A stretch of DNA of 64,000 bases from Alteriqipengyuania halimionae (GCF_009827575.1 NZ_WTYR01000001.1:2329001-2393000), one strand, 5' to 3'; numbered from the stretch's first letter, positions 8,746 through 17,221 are shown. Notes: generated from the sequence alone by a model not told the origin. Program-made: numbers and translations.

Positions 8746-9557
8746 CGGCCCTTCTCCTCGGCCAGTTCCTCCTGCGCTGCGGCGCTGTCGACATCGACCA
8801 GCGTACCGAGCACCTGGAGATAGGCGATCAGGGCGTCCATTTCGGTGACCCGGGTCGGATCGCCATCGAAATCGCGCACCTGCGCCTTGGGGTAGCGCTG
8901 CAGGAAGTCCTCGACATCGCCATCGGCATCGGGATCTGCCTGGAGAACGATATCGACCATCGCCTGCCCGATATCCTTGTCGGAATAGGGCACGCCGACC
9001 ATGCGCAGCGTCTTCAGCCGCGCCGCCGGATCGCCCAGCTCGAGCTTGGTCTCGGCCAGGAAGCTGTATTGCGGCATCACGCTTTCGGGCACCACGCTCT
9101 GCGGGTTCTCGAGGTGCTGGACGTGCCATTCGTCCGAATAGCGTCCGCCGACACGCGCCAGATCGGGGCCGGTACGCTTCGATCCCCACTGGAACGGGTG
9201 ATCGTACATGCTCTCGGCCGCTAGGCTGTAATGGCCATAGCGTTCGACCTCGTCGCGGAACGGACGGATCATCTGGCTGTGGCAGGTATAGCAGCCTTCG
9301 CGGATGTAGATGTCGCGACCGGCCTGTTCGAGCGGGGTATACGGACGCATGCCGTCGACCTTCTCGATCGTGTTGTCGAGATAGAACAGCGGCGTGATCT
9401 GCACCAGTCCGCCGATCGCCACCACGATGAGGGTGCAGATCGCCAGCAGCGTGATGTTGCGCTCCAGCCGGGCGTGGCCCTTGACCACAGCTTCGACGTC
9501 AGTCGGCTCCTCCGAAAGCGGACGGGCTGCGGTCGGTTCGTCGTGAGGTTTGCTCAT
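8742..9557 (-). CDS. ccoO: cbb3 cytochrome oxidase subunit II, monohaem cytochrome c
   Basis: A 271-residue subunit with an N-terminal membrane anchor ([21 protein letters not shown], about residues 33-53) and one haem c site CYTCHSQM (about residue 92), followed by conserved [14 protein letters not shown], [23 protein letters not shown] sequence and the axial Met region. I chose the ATG at 9557 ([10 protein letters not shown]), 11 bp after ccoN; the frame stays open far upstream inside ccoN but that part is not related to CcoO. Confidence 0.95.
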   Translation of the reverse strand: MSKPHDEPTAARPLSEEPTDVEAVVKGHARLERNITLLAICTLIVVAIGGLVQITPLFYLDNTIEKVDGMRPYTPLEQAGRDIYIREGCYTCHSQMIRPFRDEVERYGHYSLAAESMYDHPFQWGSKRTGPDLARVGGRYSDEWHVQHLENPQSVVPESVMPQYSFLAETKLELGDPAARLKTLRMVGVPYSDKDIGQAMVDIVLQADPDADGDVEDFLQRYPKAQVRDFDGDPTRVTEMDALIAYLQVLGTLVDVDSAAAQEELAEEKGR

Positions 9558-9568
9558 TGCTCGCCTTC

Positions 9569-11236
9569 CTATTCGGCAGGAACGGTTGCGGTGATCGGGC
9601 GGTCGGCGGCGGGATCGTAAGCCGCGTCGTTCAGCGGCTTCTCGTCGCGCAATTTGCCGGCGAGCGTCATCCAGACGTTGTAGGTCATGACCAGGGCACC
9701 GCCGAGATAGAGCAGGCCGCCAAAGGCACGCATGAAGAACATCGGCTTCACCGCGGCCACGGTATCGGCGAAGGTGTTCACCAGGTAACCGGTATTGGGA
9801 TCGGTCTCGCGCCACATCAGGCCCTGGGTGACGCCCGCCACCCACATGCTGGCGGCGTAGAACACGATCCCCAGCGTCGCGAGCCAGAAGTGCCAATTGA
9901 TCATCCGCAGCGAATACATCCGCTCGCGCTTCCACAGACGCGGGAACAGGTAATAAAGGCAGGCGAAGGTGATCATGCCGTTCCAGCCCAGTGCGCCGGA
10001 GTGGACGTGCCCGATGGTCCAGTCGGTATAGTGCGACAGGCTGTTGACCGATTTGATCGACAGCATCGGACCTTCGAAGGTGCTCATGCCGTAGAAGGCC
10101 AGCGCCATCACCATCATCCGGATGATCGGATCGGTGCGGATCTTGTCCCACGCGCCGTTGAGCGTCATCAGGCCGTTGATCATGCCGCCCCAGCTGGGCA
10201 TCCACAGCATGATCGAGAACACCATGCCGAGCGTCTGCGCCCAGTCGGGCAGCGCGGTATAGTGAAGGTGGTGTGGGCCGGCCCAGATGTAGAGGAAGAT
10301 CAGCGACCAGAAGTGAATGATCGACAGCCGGTAGGAATAGACCGGGCGTTCGGCCTGCTTCGGCACGAAATAGTACATCATCGCGAGGAAGCCCGCGGTC
10401 AGGAAGAAGCCGACCGCGTTATGGCCGTACCACCACTGGACCAGCGCATCCTGCACCCCGGAGAACACCACGTAGCTCTTCGAGCCGACCAGGCTGACCG
10501 GGATCGCCAGATTGTTGACGATGTGGAGCATCGCGATCGTGATGATAAACGCGAGGTAGAACCAGTTGGCCACATAGATGTGCGGCTCGTTGCGCTTGGC
10601 CAGGGTGCCGACGAAGACGATGAAATAAGCGACCCAGACGATGGTCAGCCACAGGTCGACATACCATTCCGGCTCGGCATATTCCTTCGACTGGGTGATG
10701 CCGAGCAGGTAGCCCGTCGCCGCCAGCACGATGAACATCTGGTAGCCCCAGAACACGAACCGCGCGAGGCCAGGAAAGGCCAGCTGCGTGCGGCAGGTGC
10801 GCTGCACGACGTAGAAGCTGGTCGCGAGCAGCGCATTGCCGCCGAATGCGAAGATCACCGCGCTGGTATGCAGCGGGCGGACACGGCCGAAATTGAGATA
10901 AGGCTCGAAGTTCAGTTGCGGGATCGCAAGCTGCAACGCGATGAAGAGGCCGGCGAGCAAGCCCGCCAAACCCCAGAACATCGTCGCGATCGTACCCCAG
11001 CGGACAACGTCGTCGTCATATTTCGACGGGCCTTCGGGCATCTTGAAGAAGCCCTGCGCCTTGCCCAGCGGATCGAAGCGCATGGCGCTCATCCACATCA
11101 GCACGAAAGCGGTGATGGCGACGATGGTCGCGTGCGCGGCAAATCCGCTATCCGCCGCCGTCGCGATCACCGCGATCGACAGGAAAAAAATGACGAACCA
11201 TAAGCCCGTGCGGCCCAGGGCGGTTTCCGCTTGCAT
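9569..11236 (-). CDS. ccoN: cbb3 cytochrome oxidase catalytic subunit I
   Basis: A 555-residue haem-copper oxidase subunit of the high-affinity cbb3 class. Characteristic segments are [51 protein letters not shown] and [14 protein letters not shown], which carry haem and copper-B histidines. It reduces oxygen to water and pumps protons under micro-oxic conditions. It is the first gene of the minus-strand operon; an FNR/FixK-type box lies 55 bp upstream of its ATG. The N-terminus ([14 protein letters not shown]) has two extra helices compared with the minimal family. Confidence 0.96.
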   Translation of the reverse strand: MQAETALGRTGLWFVIFFLSIAVIATAADSGFAAHATIVAITAFVLMWMSAMRFDPLGKAQGFFKMPEGPSKYDDDVVRWGTIATMFWGLAGLLAGLFIALQLAIPQLNFEPYLNFGRVRPLHTSAVIFAFGGNALLATSFYVVQRTCRTQLAFPGLARFVFWGYQMFIVLAATGYLLGITQSKEYAEPEWYVDLWLTIVWVAYFIVFVGTLAKRNEPHIYVANWFYLAFIITIAMLHIVNNLAIPVSLVGSKSYVVFSGVQDALVQWWYGHNAVGFFLTAGFLAMMYYFVPKQAERPVYSYRLSIIHFWSLIFLYIWAGPHHLHYTALPDWAQTLGMVFSIMLWMPSWGGMINGLMTLNGAWDKIRTDPIIRMMVMALAFYGMSTFEGPMLSIKSVNSLSHYTDWTIGHVHSGALGWNGMITFACLYYLFPRLWKRERMYSLRMINWHFWLATLGIVFYAASMWVAGVTQGLMWRETDPNTGYLVNTFADTVAAVKPMFFMRAFGGLLYLGGALVMTYNVWMTLAGKLRDEKPLNDAAYDPAADRPITATVPAE

Positions 11237-11290
11237 TTCCGTGTCTCCGTCCGTTTGAGGCGCAATTAGGGCGCTGGCTCGAAAGCTTCA

Positions 11291-11304
11291 TTGATCCAGA
11301 ACAA
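11291..11304 (-). promoter_or_regulatory. FNR/FixK-type box upstream of ccoN
   Basis: The sequence TTGATCCAGAACAA fits the TTGAT-N4-ATCAA consensus with one mismatch. Its centre is about 61 bp upstream of the ccoN ATG at 11236. If it acts from the classical -41.5 position, the transcript would begin near 11256, leaving a 20-nt leader, which fits activation of the oxidase operon by the adjacent regulator. Binding is inferred. Confidence 0.65.
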
Positions 11305-11317
11305 ATTCGAAAAATTT

Positions 11318-12058
11318 TCACGCTGCATGGGTGAGATGTCCTGCCAGTGCATCAAGGCCTGCCGGATCGGGCAAGCGCACGATCGATCGACCCGATGTCT
11401 CGAGCAGGCCGCGATCGCGCAATTCGCCGAATTGCCGGCTGACGGTTTCGATCGTCAGCCCCAGGCTGTCGCCGATATCGCGGCGCGACATCGGGAGGTC
11501 GATCACACAGCCACCCGCTTCGGCACGGCCGATCCGCCCGGCAATGGTGACGAGGAAGCTGGCGACTCGCTCCTGCGCGGTCTTGCGCCCTAGCGCGATC
11601 GATTGCTCGCGGCATCGGGCAAGCGCGGCAAGCGCCCGTTCGAGCACAGGACCGGCCAGCCCGGGCTCCCGGTTCGCCAGCGCGAGGAATTCGTCCGCCG
11701 AAAACACCACGAGTTCGCAGTCCTTGAGCGCACACAGCGCATAATCATGCGCCGACCGCGCCGGGATCGATATCAACTCGCCTGCAAAGTGAAACGCGAT
11801 CACCTGCTCGCGCCCATTCGATGCCTGCGCGACCAGTTTGGTCGCGCCGCTCGCCAGGTAGCAGATGCGATCGTGCTCCACGCTCGAGAGCGCCGCATTG
11901 CCCGCCGAAACGTCGAAGTTGCGCGCCAATGCCCGGAACCGCGCCCGGACGACGTCGGTGAGCGCGTCCTGAAAGATCGTCGCCGCGAAGCGATCGAACA
12001 GAGAGCGCGAATCGGGTGTCGATCGCGCCTGTTGGGGAATGGATCCGCTTGAAAACAT
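11318..12058 (-). CDS. Crp/Fnr family regulator, FixK-like (no N-terminal Fe-S cysteines)
   Basis: A 246-residue regulator with a cyclic-nucleotide-binding-type sensor domain (about 20-140) and a C-terminal winged helix. The recognition helix reads LTIETVSRQF; the E-xx-SR pattern is the one FNR and FixK use to contact TTGAT. The N-terminal cysteine cluster of FNR/FnrN is absent; the only cysteines are in RICYL, CALKDC, RCREQ and GGCVID. It therefore looks more like FixK. I chose the ATG at 12058 (MFSSGSIP, with AGGG 7 nt before it) since the alternative start at 12106 lies inside a putative binding box. It probably controls the cbb3 operon downstream. Confidence 0.88.
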   Translation of the reverse strand: MFSSGSIPQQARSTPDSRSLFDRFAATIFQDALTDVVRARFRALARNFDVSAGNAALSSVEHDRICYLASGATKLVAQASNGREQVIAFHFAGELISIPARSAHDYALCALKDCELVVFSADEFLALANREPGLAGPVLERALAALARCREQSIALGRKTAQERVASFLVTIAGRIGRAEAGGCVIDLPMSRRDIGDSLGLTIETVSRQFGELRDRGLLETSGRSIVRLPDPAGLDALAGHLTHAA

Positions 12059-12092
12059 GGCGCGGCCCTGCCTGCCGAAGCCTGCCCCGTCA

Positions 12093-12106
12093 TTGACATG
12101 GATCAA
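12093..12106 (-). promoter_or_regulatory. FNR/FixK-type box upstream of the regulator gene
   Basis: TTGACATGGATCAA matches the TTGAT-N4-ATCAA half-sites with one mismatch. It lies 35 bp before the regulator ATG. Because a ribosome site sits between them, the transcript must start upstream of about 12072, so the box would overlap the core promoter, which suggests autorepression more than activation. This is an inference from spacing. Confidence 0.6.
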
Positions 12107-12177
12107 TCATCGGCAAAGAACCGCCGGCGGCGCCAGCGTTCGAACACGCAAGGTCCATTCGAAGACGGGAAGAAGCT

Positions 12178-12221
12178 GGTGCACCCGACAGGATTCGAAC
12201 CTGTGACCTCTGCCTTCGGAG
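12178..12221 (-). pseudogene. Displaced 3' end of tRNA-Arg (attachment site of the integrated element)
   Basis: On the minus strand this is the anticodon-arm-to-3' end part of tRNA-Arg including CCA (12178-12180). Bases 12181-12221 are identical over 41 bp to 18659-18699 inside the intact tRNA-Arg gene. Sequence beyond 12221 does not continue the tRNA, so it cannot form a functional tRNA. It is the chromosomal 3' end displaced when the element integrated. Its discriminator base is A, whereas the intact gene has G. Confidence 0.85.
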
Positions 12222-12360
12222 TGCAGGGTAACGCCATAGTCCCGGACAACTCCGGACATTGAAACCCGCAGAAAACCCAGCGTTCTCGTCTTGCGCTGTC
12301 CCGTTCCATCCGGCATTGTATTCCACACGGATTACATACGGAACGCAAAGGCGGCTGGCA

Positions 12361-13521
12361 GTGGCAACGGATCTGAGCAAAGTTGGAGAGCGCGAAAGGC
12401 TGAAGGCCCGGAGGGAGCCGCACTGGCAAAGATTGCGGACAGGCTGCTTTCTCGGTTTTCGACCTTCGAAGCGTGGCGGCAAAGGAACCTGGATCGCGCG
12501 TGTCTATGATGAGGACAGCCGCAGGTATCAGGTGAAGTCTCTTGGCGACTTCGGGACGCTGGCGGGCAACGCGATGTTCGCTGCGGCGAAGAAGGAAGCT
12601 GAAGCGCTAGCGGAACTGGTTGAAGCGGGTGGCGAGATACGCGCCAAGGTGGAAACCATTGCTGATGCTTGCCGCGCCTATGCCGAGGACAGGCCGGAAG
12701 CCGAGGCCCGCTTCAAGCGCTATGTTTACCCCGATCCCATCGGCAAGGTTAAGCTCGACAAGCTCCGCCGCCGCCACCTGAAAGATTGGCGCGCCCGGCT
12801 GGAAGAAACGCCTGCGCTCGTGAGCCGGAATAAGGAGGGTGACAGGCGCACCCGCGCCCGCGCCCCCTCAACAGTCAACCGGGATATGGCCGTTTTGCGC
12901 GCGGCGCTGACCAAGGTACTTTCGCCCGGCGCTCCGAACAGCGAGGCTGCTTGGCAGGAAGCGCTGAAAGCAGCCCCTAATGCTGACGGGAGGCGCACCC
13001 TTTATCTGGACAAAGGGCAGCGCAGGGCGCTTTTGGAGGCGGTTAGCGGCGAGGCCCGGCCATTCGTGCGGGCGCTCTGCCTCCTGCCACTGCGACCGGG
13101 CGCGATGGCAGCGCTCACGGCTGGCGACTTCGATAAACGCACCTGTGAACTTACGATTGGCAAAGACAAGACTGGCAAGCCGCGCCGCATCCAGCTGCCA
13201 GCCGAAGCTGCGTCACTTTTCACGGCTCAGGAGAAAGACAAGCTGCCCTGCGCTCCCCTTTTTATGCGCGCTAATGGAATCGCTTGGGACAAGAACAGCT
13301 GGAAGCTGCCAATTGCTGCGGCGGTGAAGGCAGCTGGATTGCCAGACGGAGTGACAGCCTACACGCTTCGACACAGCACGATTACTGACCTTGTGGACGC
13401 GGGACTACCCTTGCTCACAATCGCGCAAATATCTGGAACCAGCGCCGAAATGATTGAGCGCCACTACGGCCATCTGAACAGCGATGCTGCGGTGAAGGCG
13501 CTTACGGAACTGGCACTGTAG
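12361..13521 (+). CDS. Tyrosine-type site-specific integrase
   Basis: A phage-type integrase of 386 residues. Catalytic residues of the family are visible: Arg in LLPLRPGAMAALTAGDF, the R-H pair in YTLRHSTITDLVDAG, and the C-terminal nucleophile Tyr in MIERHYGHL. The N-terminal part (RPSKRGGKGTWIARVYDED) is the arm-type DNA-binding domain. I prefer the GTG at 12361 (VATDLSKVGERERLK), preceded by AAAGG, over the ATG at 12259, which lies only 38 bp from the attachment repeat and would add unrelated residues. Position beside the left repeat supports its role in excision and integration at tRNA-Arg. Confidence 0.92.
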   Translation: MATDLSKVGERERLKARREPHWQRLRTGCFLGFRPSKRGGKGTWIARVYDEDSRRYQVKSLGDFGTLAGNAMFAAAKKEAEALAELVEAGGEIRAKVETIADACRAYAEDRPEAEARFKRYVYPDPIGKVKLDKLRRRHLKDWRARLEETPALVSRNKEGDRRTRARAPSTVNRDMAVLRAALTKVLSPGAPNSEAAWQEALKAAPNADGRRTLYLDKGQRRALLEAVSGEARPFVRALCLLPLRPGAMAALTAGDFDKRTCELTIGKDKTGKPRRIQLPAEAASLFTAQEKDKLPCAPLFMRANGIAWDKNSWKLPIAAAVKAAGLPDGVTAYTLRHSTITDLVDAGLPLLTIAQISGTSAEMIERHYGHLNSDAAVKALTELAL

Positions 13522-13522
13522 A

Positions 13523-14230
13523 ATGTCCAAAAAAGATGAACCGCTAAAAGGATGGCGAGCACCTACCGAAGAGGAATATCGATTTGCTGATGAGCATGTA
13601 GACGAGAGGCTGTTTGAACGCGGACCAGCTAATAGTGCAGTGCAATGGGGGCTTTGGACGCTCCACGAAGAACTTGCTGCGGCAGCACGCTTTTATCGCG
13701 CTGCGGATTTGCAGGGGCAACGCGATGCGGTCTTTGCTTCACTCTTCGCGGTTGAGCGATACTTGAAGTCGCAGGGGTTTAGTGAGGCTACGACGGAGCC
13801 ACTGATACGCCCGGCTGAAGCTCTTGTTGATCGTGAAGCGAACCGTCGTGACCTACTCTTTTGCGAACGAAAACGGTCTGGCGCACCATCCCGGACAGTG
13901 GCGGATTACAACAAAATTGGAGCAATCGCAGCCTTGGCCGAAGCTTGGCTCGCCTTACACAAGGATGGAGACGGCAAGGTAGCTGACAAACTCAAGCGCT
14001 TTATACGGCATGTCGAAGGCCCATGGCTGTGCAACCTGACCTTGAGTAGGGTGAAAGCCGCTCGCGAAATGGTCAGCCAAGAGGCCAAGGACCACCCTGC
14101 GGTGGAGTGGGCGAACCGCTATCGGAATTGGCTTGCGGAATCAGCGCGATTGGGCGGTCCCGCAGCTGCCATCAGGACCGTTGCCCGCATCCTGAACCGG
14201 CCCGGTCGACGAGAAACTTCGGAAGACTAG
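13523..14230 (+). CDS. Hypothetical protein of the integrated element
   Basis: A 235-residue soluble, mainly helical protein that starts 1 bp after the integrase stop codon and is probably cotranscribed with it. I do not recognise a family. Visible features: an acidic N-terminus (PTEEEYRFADEHVDERLFE), a helical middle with RFYRAADLQGQRDAVFASLFAVERYLKSQ-like heptads, and a basic C-terminus ending NRPGRRETSED. Codon use is less GC-biased than in the chromosome. After its stop a short AGAAAAC/GTTTTCT stem (14229-14249) is present without a T-tract. Confidence 0.7.
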   Translation: MSKKDEPLKGWRAPTEEEYRFADEHVDERLFERGPANSAVQWGLWTLHEELAAAARFYRAADLQGQRDAVFASLFAVERYLKSQGFSEATTEPLIRPAEALVDREANRRDLLFCERKRSGAPSRTVADYNKIGAIAALAEAWLALHKDGDGKVADKLKRFIRHVEGPWLCNLTLSRVKAAREMVSQEAKDHPAVEWANRYRNWLAESARLGGPAAAIRTVARILNRPGRRETSED

Positions 14231-14274
14231 AAAACCCCCCGTGTTTTCTGGGCGGCATTAGCGCCAGCCAGCAT

Positions 14275-14313
14275 CCCACGACGTCCGGAGCAATCCTGCC
14301 CGGACCTCGTGGG
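14275..14313 (+). promoter_or_regulatory. Inverted repeat masking the ribosome site of the excisionase-like gene
   Basis: Arms 14275-14288 (CCCACGACGTCCGG) and 14300-14313 (CCGGACCTCGTGGG) pair at 13 of 14 positions around an 11-nt loop. The right arm ends in GGG, which is part of the GGGAG ribosome site (14311-14315) of the gene starting at 14323. It could be an operator or an RNA hairpin limiting translation. No T-tract follows, so it is not a standard terminator. Confidence 0.55.
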
Positions 14314-14322
14314 AGACCCGAA

Positions 14323-14508
14323 ATGGCAAATCCTATCGCACTTACTGTTCAAGATGCTGTGAAAGCGTCCGGCCTATCTCGCAGCCGAATTTATGAGGCT
14401 ATGCGGGACAGTCTCCCTGCCCGCAAAGCGGGTAGGCGGACACTCATCCTAGCTTCCGACTTAGAAGCCTACCTCGCCAATCTTCCCACCTATCAGGCGG
14501 GAGCATGA
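14323..14508 (+). CDS. Excisionase-like helix-turn-helix protein
   Basis: A 61-residue protein, MANPIALTVQDAVKASG then LSRSRIYEAMRDSLPARKAG and RRTLILASDLEAYLANLP. This matches the MerR-type/AlpA-Xis helix-turn-helix in which a wing (GRRTLI) follows the recognition helix and a DLxxYL helix closes the fold. Such proteins direct excision or regulate the integrase. The start is preceded by GGGAG at 8 nt, and a hairpin lies just upstream. The next small gene follows after 3 bp. Confidence 0.8.
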   Translation: MANPIALTVQDAVKASGLSRSRIYEAMRDSLPARKAGRRTLILASDLEAYLANLPTYQAGA

Positions 14509-14511
14509 GAC

Positions 14512-14697
14512 ATGGCGAAAAAACAAAACCCCGGCGTGCAGGCCGGGGCTTCGCGCAATCAACTTGTCGGCTGGTTGCACACTCCCCTTACACCTGGGGA
14601 GCGGCAGGCGCAATTGCTCACTGCCCGTTTTCGCGTGTCCCGGCACACGGCCCGGCTCTTGGCTGTCCATTGTTTTGGGGAGGCGGCGAATGACTGA
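14512..14697 (+). CDS. Small hypothetical protein
   Basis: A 61-residue basic protein (MAKKQNPGVQAGASRNQLVG, then HTPLTPGERQAQLLTARFRV and SRHTARLLAVHCFGEA). A ribosome site GGGAG precedes the ATG and its end overlaps the next start by 8 bp, which supports real expression. A short helix-turn-helix may be present around RFRVSRHTARLLA, but no family is recognised. Confidence 0.55.
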   Translation: MAKKQNPGVQAGASRNQLVGWLHTPLTPGERQAQLLTARFRVSRHTARLLAVHCFGEAAND

Positions 14698-15010
14698 GCA
14701 CTACCCGAGCTTTCCCGGCTTTAAGGGACCGGACAAAACCGGCCAGGAGGCCGCAGAAGCGATAGCGCCCTGCGTTACCCACCTGCGCAGGCTTGCGCTG
14801 CGAACCTTGGCCCAGATTGGACCTGCGACGGTCCTAGAGGCGGTCGTAGCGGCTGGTGTGACCAGAGAGAGCCTGCAACCACGATACAGCGAATTGAGGC
14901 GCATGGGGCTGGTTGAGCCTTCGGGCGCGCGCAGGCGCAATCCCAGCGGCAAGAGTGCCAGCGTCCTGCGGCTCACCGAACTCGGGCGAAAGGCCGTGGC
15001 AAGTGGTTAG
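14690..15010 (+). CDS. Small winged-helix DNA-binding protein
   Basis: A 106-residue protein whose core, TLAQIGPATVLEAVVAAGVT then SLQPRYSELRRMGLVEPSGA and SVLRLTELGRKAVAS, has the helix-helix-helix-wing layout of MarR-like winged helices: the recognition helix ends in GLVE and the wing includes a ProGluGly-like turn and LTELG. It starts at an ATG preceded by GGGGAGG and overlaps the previous gene by 8 bp. It is probably a regulator of the element. Assignment is from pattern only. Confidence 0.7.
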   Translation: MTEHYPSFPGFKGPDKTGQEAAEAIAPCVTHLRRLALRTLAQIGPATVLEAVVAAGVTRESLQPRYSELRRMGLVEPSGARRRNPSGKSASVLRLTELGRKAVASG

Positions 15011-15029
15011 ACGGTGCAAGCGGTCAAAT

Positions 15030-15776
15030 ATGCTTCCAAACGGGCGGAACAACACCAGTCGTTTCGCCCGTCTGGATCACCGCATTCTCCATTCGAACGC
15101 CTACCGGGCACTATCTCCGAATGATCGGTCACTGCTTGTTGAACTCATCTCGCTTTATAATGGCGAGAACAACGGCAGCATATACCTGAGCGTGCGTGAT
15201 GCAGCGCACCGCATGGGCGTGGCAGACCTCGCGGCCGCTAGTCGATCTTTCGACACTCTTCAGGCGCTCGGCTTCATTGTACTGACGCTAAAGCACGAGT
15301 TTCGCTCTGGATCGTCCGGGCAGTCAAGGGCGCGTAGTTGGAGGCTGACATGGCTGCCGGGACCGGGGCGCAAAGCTCCGTCTTGGGAATTTCTGGAGAA
15401 AGAACCGGAACCGCAATCAAGCGCTCGAAAACGCATGGAGCGCGGATTGCGGGTGCTCAAATCCTACAAGCGGGGGCGGGAGCGCGGGCGTTTTCCGGCA
15501 TTGGATTCCGACACGCTAGAGCAATTCAGGCCAATCGGTCGCGCCAGAGCCGTATTGGATTCCGACACGGCCAAAGTCGAGAACGGCGGAAACCAGCCAA
15601 TCGGGTCCGTTCGGGAAACCGCCACACATATAGCTACACCATGGGGTGAGTGTGCGAGCGGGTATCCTTTCGGCTGGTGGCGACCGGATTGGAGCGACTC
15701 AATCAGCGCCTTGACATTTTTCGCGCACGTCGGCGCGGTTGCGGAAAGCGCTAATCAGGAAAAGGGGGTAGCATGA
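15030..15776 (+). CDS. Putative replication/partition-type helix-turn-helix protein of the element
   Basis: A 248-residue protein. Residues about 10-95 (RFARLDHRILHSNAYRALSP, then LLVELISLYNGENNGSIYLS and AAHRMGVADLAAASRSFDTL) form a winged-helix-like domain similar to those at the start of alphaproteobacterial plasmid replication proteins and integrative-element proteins. The rest is basic and low in complexity, with a short internal repeat ALDSDT/VLDSDT 18 residues apart. ATG 15030 is chosen because the reading upstream overlaps the previous gene. The stop overlaps the next ATG (ATGA). Replication function is a guess from layout. Confidence 0.6.
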   Translation: MLPNGRNNTSRFARLDHRILHSNAYRALSPNDRSLLVELISLYNGENNGSIYLSVRDAAHRMGVADLAAASRSFDTLQALGFIVLTLKHEFRSGSSGQSRARSWRLTWLPGPGRKAPSWEFLEKEPEPQSSARKRMERGLRVLKSYKRGRERGRFPALDSDTLEQFRPIGRARAVLDSDTAKVENGGNQPIGSVRETATHIATPWGECASGYPFGWWRPDWSDSISALTFFAHVGAVAESANQEKGVA

Positions 15777-16441
15777 GCAATACGCGCAGGAAGGCCGATG
15801 AGTCCGAGGCAGACAACAGGTTGCAAGTGGAACGTTCACCCGATGAAACGGCAGCGCGGGCGACAGCACGCAAGTTGCTCCAGCCAACGTTGACGAATGC
15901 TATCGCGGCTTCAGCCGTGAAGCAGCGCATGATTGGTGACGGAATCGAACTGCCGGGGATCGGTGATTATGTTCACGCGCTCCAAGAGGCGGCGGGACGG
16001 GCAAGCGATGGCGACCTTGCGATGGCCAGCCGAATGCTAGCATCTCAGGCGATAACACTGGACGGCCTATTCACCGAACTAGCGCGGCGCGCTGCCATGA
16101 ACCTTGGCGAATACATGGACTCATCAGAGCGATACGGACGGCTGTCGCTGCGGGCACAGAGCAATTGTCGGACGACGCTGGAGGCACTGGCCAAACTGCA
16201 CCAGCCGAGAGAGCAGACTGTGCGCCACGTTCACGTCAATGAAGGCGGGCAGGCGGTCGTTGCCGAGACTTTTCACAATTACAGCGGGGGGCACGAAAAT
16301 GCCGAAACGGTCAAACAATCCCATGCAACCGAAGCGGCTGGCGATGGCACGGCGATGCTTGGCGCAGACCCGCAAAGGGACGGAGTGTCAATCGCCAGCG
16401 GTAAGGGGCAGGCGGCGATGCAGGATGCACGGCGGGACTAA
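15773..16441 (+). CDS. Phage-type hypothetical protein
   Basis: A 222-residue acidic, mainly helical protein. Its middle (QALQEAAGRASDGDLAMASR-like helices, LDGLFTELARRAAMNLGEYM, LRAQSNCRTTLEALAKLHQP) and the tail VRHVHVNEGGQAVVAE resemble proteins found next to small terminase-like genes in alphaproteobacterial prophages and integrative elements. The ATG overlaps the previous stop. The last 143 bp also encode the start of the next protein in another frame. Function unknown. Confidence 0.65.
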   Translation: MSNTRRKADESEADNRLQVERSPDETAARATARKLLQPTLTNAIAASAVKQRMIGDGIELPGIGDYVHALQEAAGRASDGDLAMASRMLASQAITLDGLFTELARRAAMNLGEYMDSSERYGRLSLRAQSNCRTTLEALAKLHQPREQTVRHVHVNEGGQAVVAETFHNYSGGHENAETVKQSHATEAAGDGTAMLGADPQRDGVSIASGKGQAAMQDARRD

Positions 16442-16547
16442 TCCGGGCGCTCCAAAGGGTAATTACAATGCGTGGAAGCACGGCGGCAGGTCAGCGGCGA
16501 CATCCTGGATTTGCAGATACTTGTCCGAACGGGAACGAGTGCTCTAG
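16299..16547 (+). CDS. HGG-motif small Cys protein, overlapping in another frame
   Basis: An 82-residue basic protein with the pattern RCLAQTRKGTECQSPAV then GRRRCRMHGGTNPGAPKGN and NAWKHG. The spaced cysteines with MHGG and GAPKGNxNAxKHG are typical of HGGxSTG-type proteins found near phage packaging genes; the cysteines and His probably bind zinc. The gene begins inside the preceding one and shares 143 bp with it in a shifted frame. The motif is too specific to be accidental, so I regard both frames as coding. Confidence 0.72.
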   Translation: MPKRSNNPMQPKRLAMARRCLAQTRKGTECQSPAVRGRRRCRMHGGTNPGAPKGNYNAWKHGGRSAATSWICRYLSERERVL

Positions 16548-16573
16548 ATTAGCGCTCGCTTGGGGAGTGCAAT

Positions 16574-17221
16574 TTGGCCGAACTTTTTCAAATTAATTGG
16601 AGGAGCAGTAAGGGTTGGCTCCGCGTGTGGATCTTGGCTGCGCTAATCTGGATCGGTTACGCGGCCACCCAATTTCCGGTTCCAAGTCGGTTTGATCGAA
16701 TTGAATTGGCAAACTATCTGCTTGCGGCTGAGGGCAACGCTAAGGCGCAAGCAGACACTCTAATGGAGGCGGAAGCTGTTCGAATCGCTAGAAGCGAGCG
16801 AGTTTGTATCAGTGGAACCATAGAGGAAGCTCTTTCCGAACTTCCTGCCAAACCGGTTAAGCCCAGAAAACCCAAGCTGAGCTATCTGAATGCGGAATCT
16901 GAGCCTCCTCTGCTCGATCCTTTATCTAGACTTGACCTATATGAGTATGAGGCCGATTTGCGCTCCTACCAAATAGCAGTAGCCTTCCGCAGTGACGCAA
17001 TGGCGAATGCGACTTTTGGGTTTGAGAAAGCAGCGGGTGTCGAGCCTACTCACCAACTGAAGCTATGGTGTGACTCAATAGGCGACCGGAACAAAAAAGT
17101 AGCTAAGTGGGCGGCTCGTGTCGTCGTGCCGCCACTCATTGTTCCAGCTCTTTTGGTCGCATTTCTCATGGCTGCGTCGGGTTTGGCTCGCTGGCTGCTG
17201 GCAGGATTCAGAGAGCCTTGA
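16574..17221 (+). CDS. Membrane protein, cargo of the element
   Basis: A 215-residue protein with a helix near the N-terminus (WLRVWILAALIWIGYAA) and another near the C-terminus (VVPPLIVPALLVAFLMAASG), with a charged soluble part between them (about residues 36-180) that includes KPVKPRKPKLSYLN. Both ends are probably in the inner membrane with the middle in the periplasm. The start is TTG with GGGGA about 8 nt upstream; no ATG is near. The gene is visibly lower in GC than chromosomal genes. No family recognised. A likely terminator follows at 17242. Confidence 0.6.
   Translation: MAELFQINWRSSKGWLRVWILAALIWIGYAATQFPVPSRFDRIELANYLLAAEGNAKAQADTLMEAEAVRIARSERVCISGTIEEALSELPAKPVKPRKPKLSYLNAESEPPLLDPLSRLDLYEYEADLRSYQIAVAFRSDAMANATFGFEKAAGVEPTHQLKLWCDSIGDRNKKVAKWAARVVVPPLIVPALLVAFLMAASGLARWLLAGFREP

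Noticed and set aside
9557-11203. 548-codon plus-strand frame opposite ccoN
   Set aside because: Shadow of the oxidase gene; charged, repetitive sequence without family marks.
12178-12221. Possible second tRNA-Arg gene
   Set aside because: Only the 3' part is present; the 5' half, including the D arm, is missing.
14229-14249. AGAAAAC/GTTTTCT stem as terminator of the upstream gene
   Set aside because: AT-rich weak stem and no T-tract after it.
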